A stretch of DNA of 64,000 nt, from contig JBCFYV010000012.1 in assembly GCA_039000515.1 (NCBI GenBank), forward strand, positions 16,386,479 to 16,450,478, in the 5' to 3' direction. The translations under genes and the position numbers were made by a program. This document shows, in pieces, positions 48,401 to 60,470 of the stretch. The stretch comes from Timema cristinae (Eukaryota > Arthropoda > Insecta > Phasmatodea > Timematidae). Within the stretch, counting starts at the first letter, position 1; the number at the start of each line of letters is the position of its first letter. The notes under the pieces are model-generated. The model saw only the letters and a list, made by a program, of their open reading frames with translations, made no database searches and had not been told where the DNA came from.

Positions 48401-51400
48401 ACCAAGAGATAGACCACATTATAGTGACCTTTATTTACCGTAAATGGAACTTGGTGCTTAAGATTGTCCTTAATCTACAGTGTGCAGAAAGATCATTTTT
48501 AAGGAAAACCAATGAGTGGTGCTGGTGGTTGGGTTTTTTTTCTCGTAATGGCGTAATCTATATGTCCACCGCGCTAACATGTAGCACCACATTTAAACCG
48601 TCCTAGGTCCCCAACAGCATCGTAGAGTATAGTTTTTTTAATTGTTCGTAACGAAATTAAAATTATCTCGTTTTAACTGTGTATTTTGCGTCAGTGTATC
48701 GGATTTCTAGATATTAGACTGAAACAGAAATTGAATGATTTTTTTCTCCACTAGTGAATATTTAAAGCCAAATAGCTCCAAGACCATTAAGCTAATGGAA
48801 AAATATTCCGAAATAAAAAAGTTTGCCAAGACTGTGGAGATTTGAAAAATTCCATGAAACATAGGATTGAAACTATGAAAATAATAAGTGATTTTCTGTT
48901 TTAGGGTCATAGATACAAGTGCTGGTGATGTGCCAGGCAACTGTGTTGAAATGTATGCTAATTTCTATTGCATTCATCTTAGGAGTTTTTATATTCATTT
49001 TTACACAAGTTTTATTTGATTGGGTCTGTTAAATGAGAATTGAGAAGAATCAGTAGGAAATGTCAGATGGGAGAAAGGAGTGTATAATATTCACAGTTTA
49101 CAGAGGTTTTATTCGGTAAAAATTGTACCAATAAAGGACAGTTCATGGCAAAGAATAAAAGAAGCAGCTACAAGATTATGGACTCAAAATGAGTTAAAGT
49201 TATAAAATACAGTTAAAGTCTACAGAAAGTGAATCTAATGTTTTTACCCTACAGTAAACCTAAATATGCTCTCTGGATGACTGTTTATATTTTTAATTGA
49301 CTTAATAATTGATATTGATATTGATTGATATTGATAATTGATTCAGTGTGACCTGGGGCAAAAAAAAACCTTTCTCAAAGTGGCCTGTCCTTAAAACTAT
49401 CTGAAACACTCTTTTCTCAAGTTCTATTTGATATTACCCTTGAACAAACAGTGAACGCAGACGCAGCATCAAGATTTACCGGTATTACGTCGTTTGCCAA
49501 CTCAGATTCAGCATGGAATAGGTGGATGAAAACTAGATCACTTAGGAGCAAAATAGTAACACGTTTATTGTAAGCTAGTGGTATACCCAGAAAACCAGAA
49601 TCTAAACATGAGAATTGAATAAGAAAAGATAACAAAGATGTTGAGGGGGTAATGTCTTAGATCAATAGCTTCTCATATCCTTTTGAAGAAATTGAGAGAT
49701 ACTACTTTTATAAAATAATGTTTACAGGACAAGTTGTGGATGGAAAAATTTAGTGGGGATCTCCTCAATGTATACTTCAAAGGCACAGAAGCGTTTGAAA
49801 AATTTAAGACATTGTAACATGTGAGTGCCCCCAAAAATATAGAAATGCCAATGCCAAGAAAAATTGTTAAAAATTGTGCTTCTCTGTGTTTGTCTAAAAC
49901 CATTCATCGATAAGACAAAAAACCTTACCTCATAAAATGCATATGTTTGCAAGACTTCTCAAATTTGCCTCAGAACAAAAGTGTGACATGAATACTAATT
50001 TGACCTATCCTCTTACCCCACTGCCCCTGGCTCTTGTGCAAATAGATTTCTAGATGAATAAAGCATGCAAATCATAACTTATGCATAATTTTGGAGAGTA
50101 TCAAAAATAAGCTATATCTTGGCCTGCTACTGTGGACACCATTCTCTTTGATGCCATCTTAATACTGTACACAATTCAATTTCCCGAGAATTATGGAGCT
50201 CTTACGGTCTTGCCTACAAGATTCTGGATTTAATCTGTGGAAGAGGAGCTGAAATTATTCACTTGGTATTTGACATTCTTAGAACTCCAACAATTAAGGA
50301 TACTGAACATGAAATTCGTAGTGCCAAACTATTTTCGAATGAAATAAAAGTGTCTGTACCTGAGCAGAAAACCCACAATAAAACATTCGGTGGCCCTGAA
50401 AAGTGACTAATTTAAGACCTAAGACATCACTAATACATTTTCTGTGGAAAGTGTGTAAATGTTCAAAATATAGCCATTTGCTTAGTAATAAAACTTTGTA
50501 TATTGCAGCAGAAAAGACTTGTCATAAGTACACATGTATAGGCAGCAAAATGAATGTAAAGGAAATTAATTAACTTGCCTGCCACCACAATGAAGCAGAT
50601 ACTAGGATAATGTGGCATATGGCTCACACGACTCCAATTGATGAAGAGAAGAACGTTTTGATGCGAGTAAACGATCAGGATATTTTGGTGTTAATGATGT
50701 ATCACTAAAAGCACTTCATTAACTCATACTTATGACTTGGATGTGTTGTCCATACAATCAACACTAGAAGATTCATTGATGTTTCAAAAGTAGCTGCAGA
50801 AGTATAATATTAAATATCTGAGGCCCTGTCAGGCCTCTTACAGGATCTGACTACACTGATGCTTTTGCCATACAAGATAAAATCACTCATTCAACATTCT
50901 CACAAAAAGTAAGCAATTACCATAAAACTCTGGCTAAATTAGGAGAATCTGTCTTTGTGGATGAAACATTTCTGAATGAAGTAGATAAGTTTGTGTGTGG
51001 TATGTATGTGCATCTTTCGTACAAATAAATATCAGAAGTGAGATATAGATTTTTTTAAAGAGAAAATTCTGCATAAATGTAAGCCTTTGTGAAACTCAGG
51101 TCTGTTGATGCAACTCTTCTCCTCTCATCAAAAGCAGCTTTGGAACAGGAATTGAAGCGGAGTGATGCTGTAGTCTGGATATGGAAACATGCTACTCTCA
51201 GTAACCCTCTAGAATACAATGATCCAGTCTTGAATGGATCTTGGAAAATGAGAAGTACCAAGTTATGTCGCCCGAGTTTCATCCCACTCGAAAATAAAGA
51301 CACATCTGCAAATGAGGATGAAGTTGCTTTATGTAGCAGTGACAGTAGCTCAGAATCTGATGATGAGTAGGACTAGTTAGGTCCATACATATTAAAAAAC

Positions 51401-52165
51401 GCAAGAGTTAATTTGATCTATTTTTGAATGATGCATATATTTTAAGTATAAATCTATTTTAATGTTTAGCATTAATTTTTAGTTTCAGTAACTTAGCAAA
51501 TAAGGTTTTCCCTAGAAATTAAACTGAAAAAATAATTTAGATACATTAATGTAAAGACATGAACAATAAAATATATATTAAAAAAAGCGTACCTAAGTTT
51601 ATATTAATTAACACATCAGAGAGGTCAACTGAAACTATCGGGATACCACATGGAGCTGTCTAAAGAGTCCTTGGCTCCAAACGTAATACAAAAAATAATG
51701 GCCAGTTATTACCTCATTATCCATCCAAATATTATGTTTCATGCAATTTTTAAATTCTCACAGCCCTAGCAAACTTTTAAATCTTTGCATATTTTTCCAC
51801 TAACTTAACGGCTTAAGATTTAATTGGCTTTAAATGTTCACTACGGGAGAGAACAGTAATCAAATTTCAGATTCAGGCTAAATATAAGGAAAACCGCTAC
51901 ACCGACGAGAAATACTTGGATAAAACAAATTAATTTTCATTTCATCACGAACAATTTAAAAAAAAGGAATGTTCTAAGAAGCTCTTTTGAGCAGCTTGGA
52001 CGGTTTAAATGTGGTGCTACAAGTTGATGACATCATTACTAATACCCCTACCACAAGTTGTCCTTAAGAATGACCTTTCTGCTCAATGTAAGTTATGGTT
52101 AATCTTAAGCACAGTATATAGTTTAAGGAAAACCAGGAGTAAATACAAGTGATCTATCTCTTGGA
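48401..52165 (+). mobile_element. DNA transposon T2 with ~170-200 bp TIRs
   Basis: 48401-48606 and 51996-52165 are inverted copies. Reading inward both show 'CCAAGAGATAGA.CAC', 'GTGCTTAAGATT', 'AGCAGAAAG.TCATT.TTAAG' type blocks and 'GTAGCACCACATTTAAACCG'. They are diverged, so the element is old. A 3 bp CTA flanks both ends (48398-48400, 52166-52168), possibly the TSD but too short to be sure. The 3.77 kb unit encloses remains of one plus-strand gene and nothing else recognisable. Confidence 0.75.
49060..51370 (+). pseudogene. T2 internal gene, decayed over its length
   Basis: Family motifs appear in order through changing frames: 'PTVNLNMLSG'-region near 49255, 'ITLEQTVNADAASRFTG' near 49435, 'WNRWMKTRSLRSKIV' near 49520, 'MFARLLKFASEQKCDMNT' near 49945, 'IQFPENYGALT' near 50175, 'CHHNEADTRIMWHM' near 50585, 'NDQDILVLMM' near 50670, 'LTGSD' near 50840, and 'LSSKAALEQELKRSD' / 'AVVWIWKHAT' in the open C-terminal stretch 51089-51370. 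That last part ends with an acidic Ser-rich tail at TAG 51368-51370. In relatives the corresponding motifs are N.EEADTR, DTDV.VL and TGCD. I know no settled function; its position between inverted repeats suggests a transposase. Confidence 0.7.
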
Positions 52166-52168
52166 CTA

Positions 52169-52844
52169 TTCCCTTTAAATAATTATTTTATCTGGTATTT
52201 TCAAAAATGTTAGTTTTTGTTTGAATAATATGAATGTACATTTAAAACACAATATCATTTTATTGCGACTGCCCCTCGATCTTTTAAAATAATATTAACT
52301 TTTCAGCCCCTAATGTATACATAATATAAGATACTTTGACAAATGATGTTCTTTAAACGTATTACTCAATTGGCTTTAGGACCAATTATTTTAACTGTAG
52401 AATTCAAAATAGATTTTTTAACTTGTAGCCTAATATATACAATAGCGATGCTTTACTTTAGAGAGAAAGTTATCTTTATCTTTAACACAATCCGTTTTCA
52501 CCAAATAAACTTGTACGCAAAACGTACAGAAAGGTTTTTAAAATAGCCTAGATAATTTTTGTAAAACCACTTTGTTAACTAATTTGTTTCATATTAATCT
52601 TAATACCTAATGGAATAGTAGACCCAATCTAATTGTCTTGATTGCTCTTGTGGCATTTTGAAAATAATGATGTATTTTAATCAGTCTTTATAAATCATTA
52701 ATATAAAATATATAAAACGGATGTTCAGGTATCTTCAACGCCTCCAAACTAAAATACCTTTAGTTAAATTGAACCAACAGTCACTTTCAATAGGAGGATT
52801 ATAAAGGAGTCCTTACCTGTACCTACTTCCTAGTTTCCTGTATA
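52169..52844. other. AT-rich, no gene seen
   Basis: The 67-codon frame at 52343-52546 has no recognised content. No repeats noted. Confidence 0.35.
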
Positions 52845-52992
52845 CTCCTCCTAGCCAATAATTACCATATTTTCCTGAATACCCCTCCTTGCCAATAATT
52901 ACCATGGTTCTTTGCATACTCCTCTTTCCCAATAATTGCCATTGCTCCTTGAACACTCCTCCTTGGTAATAATTACCATAGTTTTCTGCTTT
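52845..52992. repeat. Minisatellite, ~36 bp x 4
   Basis: Four imperfect units carry 'CTCCT..CCAATAATTACCAT' (plus strand). On the minus strand they form part of a short open frame with recurring Tyr-Gly-Asn-Tyr and Gly-Gly-Val, but unit lengths vary by a base (36-37), so the frame is not kept and a coding origin is unlikely. Confidence 0.7.
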
Positions 52993-53394
52993 CAATCCAT
53001 AAGACACAAGATTACCAATTAGCCATTTTACTCTCTATCTATCTAATTGATTGCTACATGATACCAAGAAGAAATAAATAGTCAAAATAAAATAACGTAA
53101 TAACTTTGTTAACATCATGTTAAACATACAAGTTTAATAAAGCTGTACTTATTTTTATATATACTTTTGTCTCAATGTTAATGAAAATATACATGCAGAC
53201 ATCAGAATGTATAACTTTATAACCCTATCTTGGGGTCTCTCCCACCCTCTCTCTCTATATATAATCTATATTATATAGAATATTCATGAATATCAACACA
53301 AGGGTTGCAAATCCTTGTAATTATGCTATCATCCGCATGGAGGGAACAACATTTCAAAAAATTTAAATTAGTTACAAAATTACATATGGACGTG

Positions 53395-53465
53395 GGAATC
53401 GAAGCGTGACCTTTGGTTTAGGGCATAAATGCCCTACCATAGAGCTATCCAGGATATATCTCTTG
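53395..53465 (-). mobile_element. tRNA-like SINE head
   Basis: Minus strand: 'GGATAGCTCTATGGTAGGGC' (box A) and 'CACGCTTCGATTCCCAC' (box B). The anticodon arm does not pair properly, so it is treated as a SINE head and not a working tRNA. Confidence 0.45.
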
Positions 53466-54069
53466 CTCAGGGTCAATATTCATACATAGTTAAAGGCAGT
53501 GTCTGTGATGGACGAGTGGAATCGTCAGCTATGAGCGACCAACATTGTCGCGTGATATCAGATATTACAGCCAAATACGACTCAGGAGGGCTGGTATAAT
53601 CAGCCTTAGCTTAGCGAGTATCTCATAATTTAAGAAACATAGGAAACTAAAATTTTATTTAACCTTACCTACTTAATGAAATCTTAGGGTGTACTTCTCA
53701 GGCGTATTTTTTTAAAATAACTCTTACATGTTGCAAGTTTGACGCTTTAACTCCATGCCAACAGGTGCAGGTACCTAAAAAAACAGTAATATTTAAGAAT
53801 GATCTTAGGGAAACCTCATTTTATGTTTCTTGCTTTTTTATTTTTTAAATCAAAAACTTCATTGACCCACTTGAACGTGTTTATTTTTTACTTTTACATT
53901 CATTACGGGTCTGACGCCTTAGACCACAGGAAGCTCCAAAACCAACCACGTGTCAAGATGAAATCTGCCTCAGACTTACATGTCTATTATTACCACAGGA
54001 GGTGCACCTTAAGCGTATTTTTTGTACTCTTACATTTATTCAAAACAATACGTTTTATGTGAGCACGAG
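53466..54069. other. AT-rich, no gene seen
   Basis: No feature could be supported. Confidence 0.35.
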
Positions 54070-55200
54070 CCCAAAAAGTGGTACACACAATTCTGTCTGT
54101 CCCATATTTGTCTGTCTGTCACGGGACACGAATCTAAAACGGTTTGATAGATTATTTTCAAACTTGAAATGTATATTTTATATGGCTATACCACTAAACT
54201 TTTTTTTCATCCCTAGCTCTTCAACTAAGGGTAGTTTACTATGAGTAATTTTTTTGACAGCCAGATTTTTTGAAAATGGCTTTAAAGATTTGGTTTAAAA
54301 TGCAAATCGGTTTTGGGTAGTTTAATAATGTTTGTTTTTTAATTTGATTATTTAAAAAAAATATTGTTATAGATTTGGTAAACAATAAATGGTATCAGGG
54401 GACTGACTGCTTTACCATATAAATAATAATTTATCTATATGTATTAAAAGCAAATTAACTAAAGGAAAGTTTAGGGTACTTACGACAATATATAAACAAT
54501 TTGAATTTTTATAAAACTCAACTTGAAAATTGAATTCAAAATAGAAATCTGGGAATATTTTTTCGTAATAAACAAGAATATGTTTTTATTTTTACCAATA
54601 ATAAATAGCTTTAAAGTAGTTTACAATAAGTCATTTTTGAAAATTTGAATTTATTTAAATTTAATTAGACAATTTGGTTTAATATATATATTTAATTGGG
54701 ATAAAAAAGATGATGTGATTTTTTGTAGGAAAACCTAATTAAGGTTAGTGTACTTAAAATATATTTTTGAAAATTATCTTTGAAGCCATAATACACAATA
54801 TGAGAAAGTGTGTGTGATTGTGTCGTACCATTTATCAATAAACATATTTAAACAATATCGGTCATCACTCATCAGTAAAATAGCCTACTCGTGTAAATAT
54901 CCCCCTCCCCCCTCACTCTAAACACACATTTATCCTGTCAAACACTCCCCAGACATATATTTAAAAAATAAATCGTTATAGCCATTTTCAAACAATTTGT
55001 AACTAAAAAACTCAGTAAGCTACCGTTAATTTGAAGGTTAGGGTCAATATAAAAAATAACCCTGATAAATTGCCTTTTAAATTCTTTAGATAAAATATGA
55101 ACAAAACCCATCAAACAGTTTCAGATATGTGGACAAGGACAGACAGTTGGACAGACATAATGGTAAAATCCACTTGTTTGGGCTCGGTTTCACTTAAAAC
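54070..55200. repeat. Dispersed AT-rich repeat related to 3000-3900
   Basis: It starts with CTGTCTGT-rich sequence ('TTTGTCTGTCTGTCACGGGA') and continues with blocks such as 'AAACGGTTTGATAGATTATT' and 'GGGTAGTTTA' that recur in several diverged forms through the segment. A second GTCTGT-like block lies in reverse near 55135-55160 ('GGACAGACAGTTGGACAGAC'). Non-coding; class unknown. Confidence 0.4.
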
Positions 55201-55394
55201 GTATATTTTCATCGTAATCTCAAGGTCAGAAATAGTTACGATTACAATACTTTCTCTTTACATTAGAAAGTAAAAAAACAAATCTTTGAAAGCTACTATA
55301 AATCATTTGGTGCTAAAGTAAGCTATTGTATTAGTTGGTTTAATACCACGGTTATAAATGGTGAAAACTAAAGGCTAGGATTTAATATGCATCC

Positions 55395-55534
55395 ACATGG
55401 GAAAATCATAGTGAGACATAGTTTGTAGAATCCCCCCTCCCCCTCTCCACCACCAAAGAATATCCGGCTGTGGTTCGAACCTCGATCTCCTCTTCACGGG
55501 CAATACACTATATAGCGAGCCTGATAATCTAGAC
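55395..55534 (-). mobile_element. SINE family B fragment, split by a hAT element
   Basis: Plus strand: 'CGGCTGTGGTTCGAACCTCG' (reversed box B), then a reversed head reaching 'GATAATCTAGAC'. The rest of the head ('TAGACCATGATACCAACGGA') resumes at 55865 beyond the inserted element. Confidence 0.6.
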
Positions 55535-55861
55535 CAGCCGTTCCCAAACTTTTTGAATAGCTTACCACCATAATAATGCTGAACGTTAATTCCTATTTAG
55601 GTATATTTTTAATGGCACACAGGAATATAATAAAACAAACTGCACGGTTGTCTGAGCTACAATCAGTGCTGACACTTCTACAAACACTAGTATATCTGTT
55701 TTACTTCTGATTGGACTTTGTCCGAGTACATTAAAATATTTTATGAGGCCCTATCACTATCCGACTTTAATTATCTTGTTTTGTTTGGCTTCTCACGGCT
55801 TACCACCAAGAATAACTGTACGGCCACTGGTAGTACGTGTACCACAGTTTAAGAACCGCTG
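55535..55861. mobile_element. hAT-like element, 327 bp, inside a SINE
   Basis: Ends: left 'CAGCCGTTCCCAAACTTTTT', right reverse-complemented 'CAGCGGTTCTTAAACTGTGG', close to the CAGNGGTTCTCAAACT form of many hAT elements. The flanking 8-mers ATCTAGAC (55527-55534) and GTGTAGAC (55862-55869) differ at two positions and both fit the hAT consensus nTnnnnAn. It interrupts a family B SINE head. No coding sequence. Confidence 0.8.
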
Positions 55862-55869
55862 GTGTAGAC

Positions 55870-58140
55870 CATGATACCAACGGAGCAGTGTCAGAGTTTG
55901 GTAGGAATATCATATTCTATCAGATATTGCCGAGTAATTGAAATTAAATTATATCCCTACTCGTAGCGGCGGGGACACAATCTTCCTCTGTCGGGATGTG
56001 TTTCTAGAGGTAACCAGGAATCCGGGAATGTCTCTGCTGACAAACTGGGGTTGTGTTTAATTTTGTCTGCTAAATATAGATGTACTTAATAAATTACCTG
56101 TACAAAATCACGCGTGGTGCTTGCATACCTACAACATAAAATAATATTTTAGCACTTGTAAGCTTAAAGTTAAAGTACATCTTAAGAGAAAACTTATACT
56201 TGATTAAGAGATAAGGATTACTTGGAAATATATATTCAATGAGGAAATAAGTGGCCATAACACTAAATTATCACTTTTGACCGATATCATTATTCAAGCG
56301 TTATTTAATTGGTAGGTCTCATGCGTGTTTTAAACACAGGATAAAATGTTAATTTGGAAACGTCTTAACTCGAAACTTTGAAAACTAGAGACTATTCACA
56401 TTTTTTTAAAACCCGAATGACAGTTGAAAAATCAGATGTCTAGGTTTTGTGTTGTCAACACTTGTAAAATATCCCTTTTTCTTATAAATGAATTTTTTTA
56501 ATTACATGTTATATTTTACATTTAAACTAACGTAAACTTAATTTTTCTCAAACTATTTTACTATATTTAATAATCATTTTTATTTCAATTGCAAACAATA
56601 TTTTAAACATAGTTAAAAGTAGCCTACTAATTTTTTGTTTTGGAATATTATTTATAACATGTAATATGGTGCAGGCATAGTATTTACTTGTTAAAGAGAA
56701 AAACTTATATTATTCTTAAATATAATAGATATTTAAAGTGTATTTTAACATATTTCGAATTATTTAATAGAATACAATATTTTTAATCTACCGCGTGGGT
56801 ACATCATTGTAAAGAGTTTGTTTTTGTAATCATCAATCACGTGGTTTAAACTCGTCGGTCGCCATTTTAAAGCTATATTCGTTTGACCTTTTGTCAAAGT
56901 GCTGGGAATAATATTTTTTAAAAAGAATAAAACGATAAATATATTTTGTAACTGACCTCAACTAAATATAAATACTATTATTCTAAATTACTGTGCTCAA
57001 CTCTAACATTCATAGAAAACCATATATTTTCATTACAGCTACCCAAAGTGACGGATTCAGTTGTCTGCGTAGAGATAAATTAGGGACTATTTCTAGTAAC
57101 TTTATTGAGCTATCATCCAAGTAAACTCGAGTGGTGAATCTGCTTTATATCAGTAGCTATGATAGCATGTACCTGGAATGTTTGCATAAAGCATAGCTAA
57201 TATGGAATAGTGAATAATACACAATTGATAATAAAAATACAATGGAACGTGGTGATAAGATATGATTAAAATAGGTTTTTTTTAGCAGTTGGCTAAACTC
57301 TTTGCTCAAGTAGACAATATTTCGAGGATTACTTCATCCAAGGGTTCACTCAAAAAACACCATTTCCTATAGTTAAATCGTATATTTTGGAACATAAAAT
57401 TAAACTTATTTAAGAGTGCCTGCAGTATTAAATGAGATTTAATTCTTTCTTTAGCTCTGATTGTGTTAATATCATTGATATTAGGGTAGCTCTGCTTCTA
57501 AATAACAGAATTCAATCACTATTTCCCCTTTATTTCAACTATATTTACTATCGCAGTCATCGAAGATAGTAAAAAAAATATTTGTTAACAAACAATTATA
57601 ACTGTTTACTATAAGACACTCTCACTTATAAACACATTTTATTTTCTATTTAATGTGTGTACTTGCCTTTAACTTTTTAGGGACTCTCTCCTCATCCTCC
57701 TGGCTGATACAGCCTCGAGTCCAATAATTCGATTATGAGCTCTATAATTGAAATAAAATCTTTTCAACTTTCATTCATGATGTACTGTAGGCAATTCATC
57801 AATAGTTATGCGTCATGTATGATATACACTCATCCTAGGAGCATGGTTTTTAAGGGGGCCACCTCAATCATCCATAAGGTATCAATCACTGTTAGACCAC
57901 ACGTCCTAAAATACAATGGTCTTTGTCGTTTACCAAAACTACTTATCTGATATATCTACACTAATACTCCCTTTATCCCCTCCCCCACAACCACACTTTG
58001 AAATGTGAATAGGAAAGAGTGGAAATAAAACTTCTCATCTCAAGGTAAAGAGCAAGGCTCGCTGCTAATTCTCAAACATCTTAAAGTTTTTGGTTGTGAG
58101 CCTACATTATTATTATTTTTTTTTGAGAGAGAGGAAGGGT
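55870..58140. other. AT-rich, no gene seen
   Basis: A 2.3 kb stretch without recognisable features. Open frames such as 57735-57950 lack motifs. Confidence 0.35.
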
Positions 58141-58149
58141 GAATCAAGG

Positions 58150-58490
58150 GGGGAGTGGAATTGTATCCATTCGGAATGGTATCCATTCCAATAGTTTTGT
58201 AAAAAAACTGCTTTTGTGAAAAATTGGAATTGTATTCCACTGGAATTATATCCACAAAAACTGGAATTGTATCCACTTGGAATGTATCCATTCCAATAGT
58301 TTTGTAAAAAACTGCTTTTGTGAAAAATTGGAATTGTATCCATTGGAATTATATCCACAAAAATGGAATTGTATCCACTCGGAATGGTATACATTCCAAT
58401 AGTTTTGTAAAAAAACTGCTTTTGCGAAAAATTGGAATTGTATCCACTGGAATTATATCCACAAAAACTGGAATTGTATCCACAAATAGC
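58150..58490. repeat. Left-arm terminal minisatellite
   Basis: Three units of roughly 105 bp. Each contains 'GGAATGGTATCCATTCC' (itself a palindrome), 'TAGTTTTGTAAAAA', 'TGCTTTTGTGAAAAATTGGA' and two or three copies of 'GGAATTGTATCCAC'. Unit lengths vary through T and A runs. Confidence 0.9.
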
Positions 58491-60384
58491 CGACTTGAGG
58501 TTTAACAGAAGGAAAGTTTAAAGTATAAACTTTATCACACTTCTGTAGAGGGCAGCAAGGATGGAATACTCTTAACTTACTAATTGTATACTAGAGTGTA
58601 GCCTTGTCTAAAAATATTTTCTTAAACATGAAGTATTCATTCTCTTTAAAGATTGCACTGCATACTAGAAAATTAATTTGCAATCTTATTTAACTGGTAA
58701 GATTCTTTTTTTCAGGTCAATACATTTTAAAGTATGTATAGGCTTATATAATTTTAAAGAGATAAATCAATTATTTTATTTGGCAACAGACTTTAACCAC
58801 TATGTTAAAAAATGATTATTGAAAATCTACTTTTAATTTATTCAAATCTAGTGAGAAACGAGACACTGTTTATGAATTCTGTCAAGAATTTTATTAATGT
58901 GAATTGGCAGCACTGCTTTTATATGTCCTATGCTCAGTGAGCTCTAGTGATGGGAAAATCGAGTAAAAGTAGTCGACTACACCTTTTGTGTATCGTAATC
59001 GGCTGTACTCGATATATTATTTTGACATCTGGAATTTTATTATTTTAGTTTGATTAATAAGATTGTTTTATGGGTTTTTTATTTATTCTTAGAACCTATT
59101 GTATTCTAAACAGGATTTCACTGTAATGGAATGTACCAACGTTCATTCTAAATATTTTAAGTTTTGCGATTCTTCATATTCTTGTGTATTAATTTTATTT
59201 AGACCTATTTTTTTTAACAATAACTATCATAAATTAATTAGTCTTGAACTTTCAAATTTATTTTATTTTTAAAGAATGCTTTTTAACAACAAATTGATAT
59301 ATCTACAATGCAACTTTATCAGGAGTCAAAATCGGAACTGTTTAGAATATATAAGAATAAAATATGTCTAAAAAGTGAAATCATGCTTGCTTAAAGTTTT
59401 CTGTCAACAATCTCACAAAATAGAATAAAAAGAATAATTTAACTTGCCTGAAATTTCACAAAGCCGAACAAGTAGGCCTATATGACATTACTTTTTCCTC
59501 TTAAACTCGTCAAAATGTTAGTGATGGAATGTTATCATTTATCAATATATTTTATGGTTAGGAGAATTTAAAATGTGACTTGATCATCGTTGGAGATGTT
59601 AATTCTTGACAATTAGCTATGGTTAAACTCTATAATTTAGGCTAAGAATGGAAATACTAGGCTCAATAAGATTAATCCTTACTCAGATCAAAACGCCAAT
59701 GATCATTTGATTTCGACGTCTGTGTCTGAAATTTTCTATCTGTCGTCTTTTATATAATGCGTGAGAGAGAAATAAATTTTCGAGTATTTTTTCTCTTTTA
59801 ACACTTGATAAGACACGCGAATTTTTAATAAATCTCAGGCTATATTATTATTCGTGTGATGAATTGTTACTAAAATATCTAAATATCATAAATATGTACA
59901 AAACCTTTATAAATTTATGGAGCAAATAATGAATACCGATATGTCGTTTCGCTCTTAGATTGTATTAGATAGCTTATAGATATTTACATCTCTTTCTATC
60001 CATTGGTATCCCCATTAACGCTATTCTTTTTCTAATAGTGGAGTTGCAATTATGTAGCTTAAAAATAAACACAATTATTATACGAAATAAGCACCCAATA
60101 TTTATTATACAACATTCACTATGCATCTATGAACGCAATATATACTAAAAAAACTGATTCGTAAACCACTTCTTTTCAACCAAATTATGAAAATTAACAT
60201 TGTCTTTCAGCTTAAAAGTCTATATATTAATATCACGCCATAAGTATATTTCCACTAATGTGGGAAATACAGAAGTTTTATGGTGGTTGTAATAATTGTG
60301 GTGAACATCGCTTGCAAATACTGTCACCGTTAGTAATGAGGTTGGGGCTCAAATATTTAACGAAACACCTAGCATAAATTAACA

Positions 60385-60470
60385 CTACCACAGTTGGTAG
60401 TGGGTGTGCCAACCAAGCTAGGCGTCCTGAGTTCCATTCCCGATATGGTCATAATGTATTATTGATAAAA
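60385..60470 (+). mobile_element. tRNA-like SINE head inside the fold-back centre
   Basis: 'AGTTGGTAGTGGGTGTGCC' and 'TCCTGAGTTCCATTCCCG' are spaced like box A and box B of a family C head. It suggests a SINE inserted in the spacer. Diverged. Confidence 0.4.

Larger units (their letters stand above)
44655..50320 (+). repeat. Segmental duplication, copy B (5.67 kb)
   Basis: It matches copy A end to end. Its extra length is explained by a fold-back insertion (about 46433-46962), about 44 bp near 45955, and longer simple repeats. Beyond 50320 the T2 element continues to its right terminus, so copy B holds the ancestral arrangement and copy A is the derived one. Confidence 0.95.

Noticed and set aside
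48424..48606. 60-codon open frame at the start of T2
   Set aside because: It lies entirely within the left terminal inverted repeat and does not resemble a protein family.
51089..51370. 93-codon open frame as an intact small gene
   Set aside because: Its content matches the C-terminal part of the T2 family and it is preceded by more of the same gene in broken frames, so it is a piece of a pseudogene.
52813..53007. Repeat protein with recurring Tyr-Gly-Asn-Tyr and Gly-Gly-Val
   Set aside because: The underlying minisatellite has units of 36-37 bp that do not keep frame, and no exon context was found.
53395..53465. Functional tRNA gene
   Set aside because: Box A- and box B-like sequences are present, but the acceptor and anticodon stems do not pair. 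The same applies to the other tRNA-like heads at 13225, 16800 and 17425.
58113..58394. Repetitive Asp-Thr-Ile-Pro open frames, as in a structural protein
   Set aside because: They follow the minisatellite in both fold-back arms and shift frame between units.
58150..58490. CRISPR-like repeat array
   Set aside because: The genome is eukaryotic, the units are contiguous without unique spacers, and the same array occurs inverted in the other arm.
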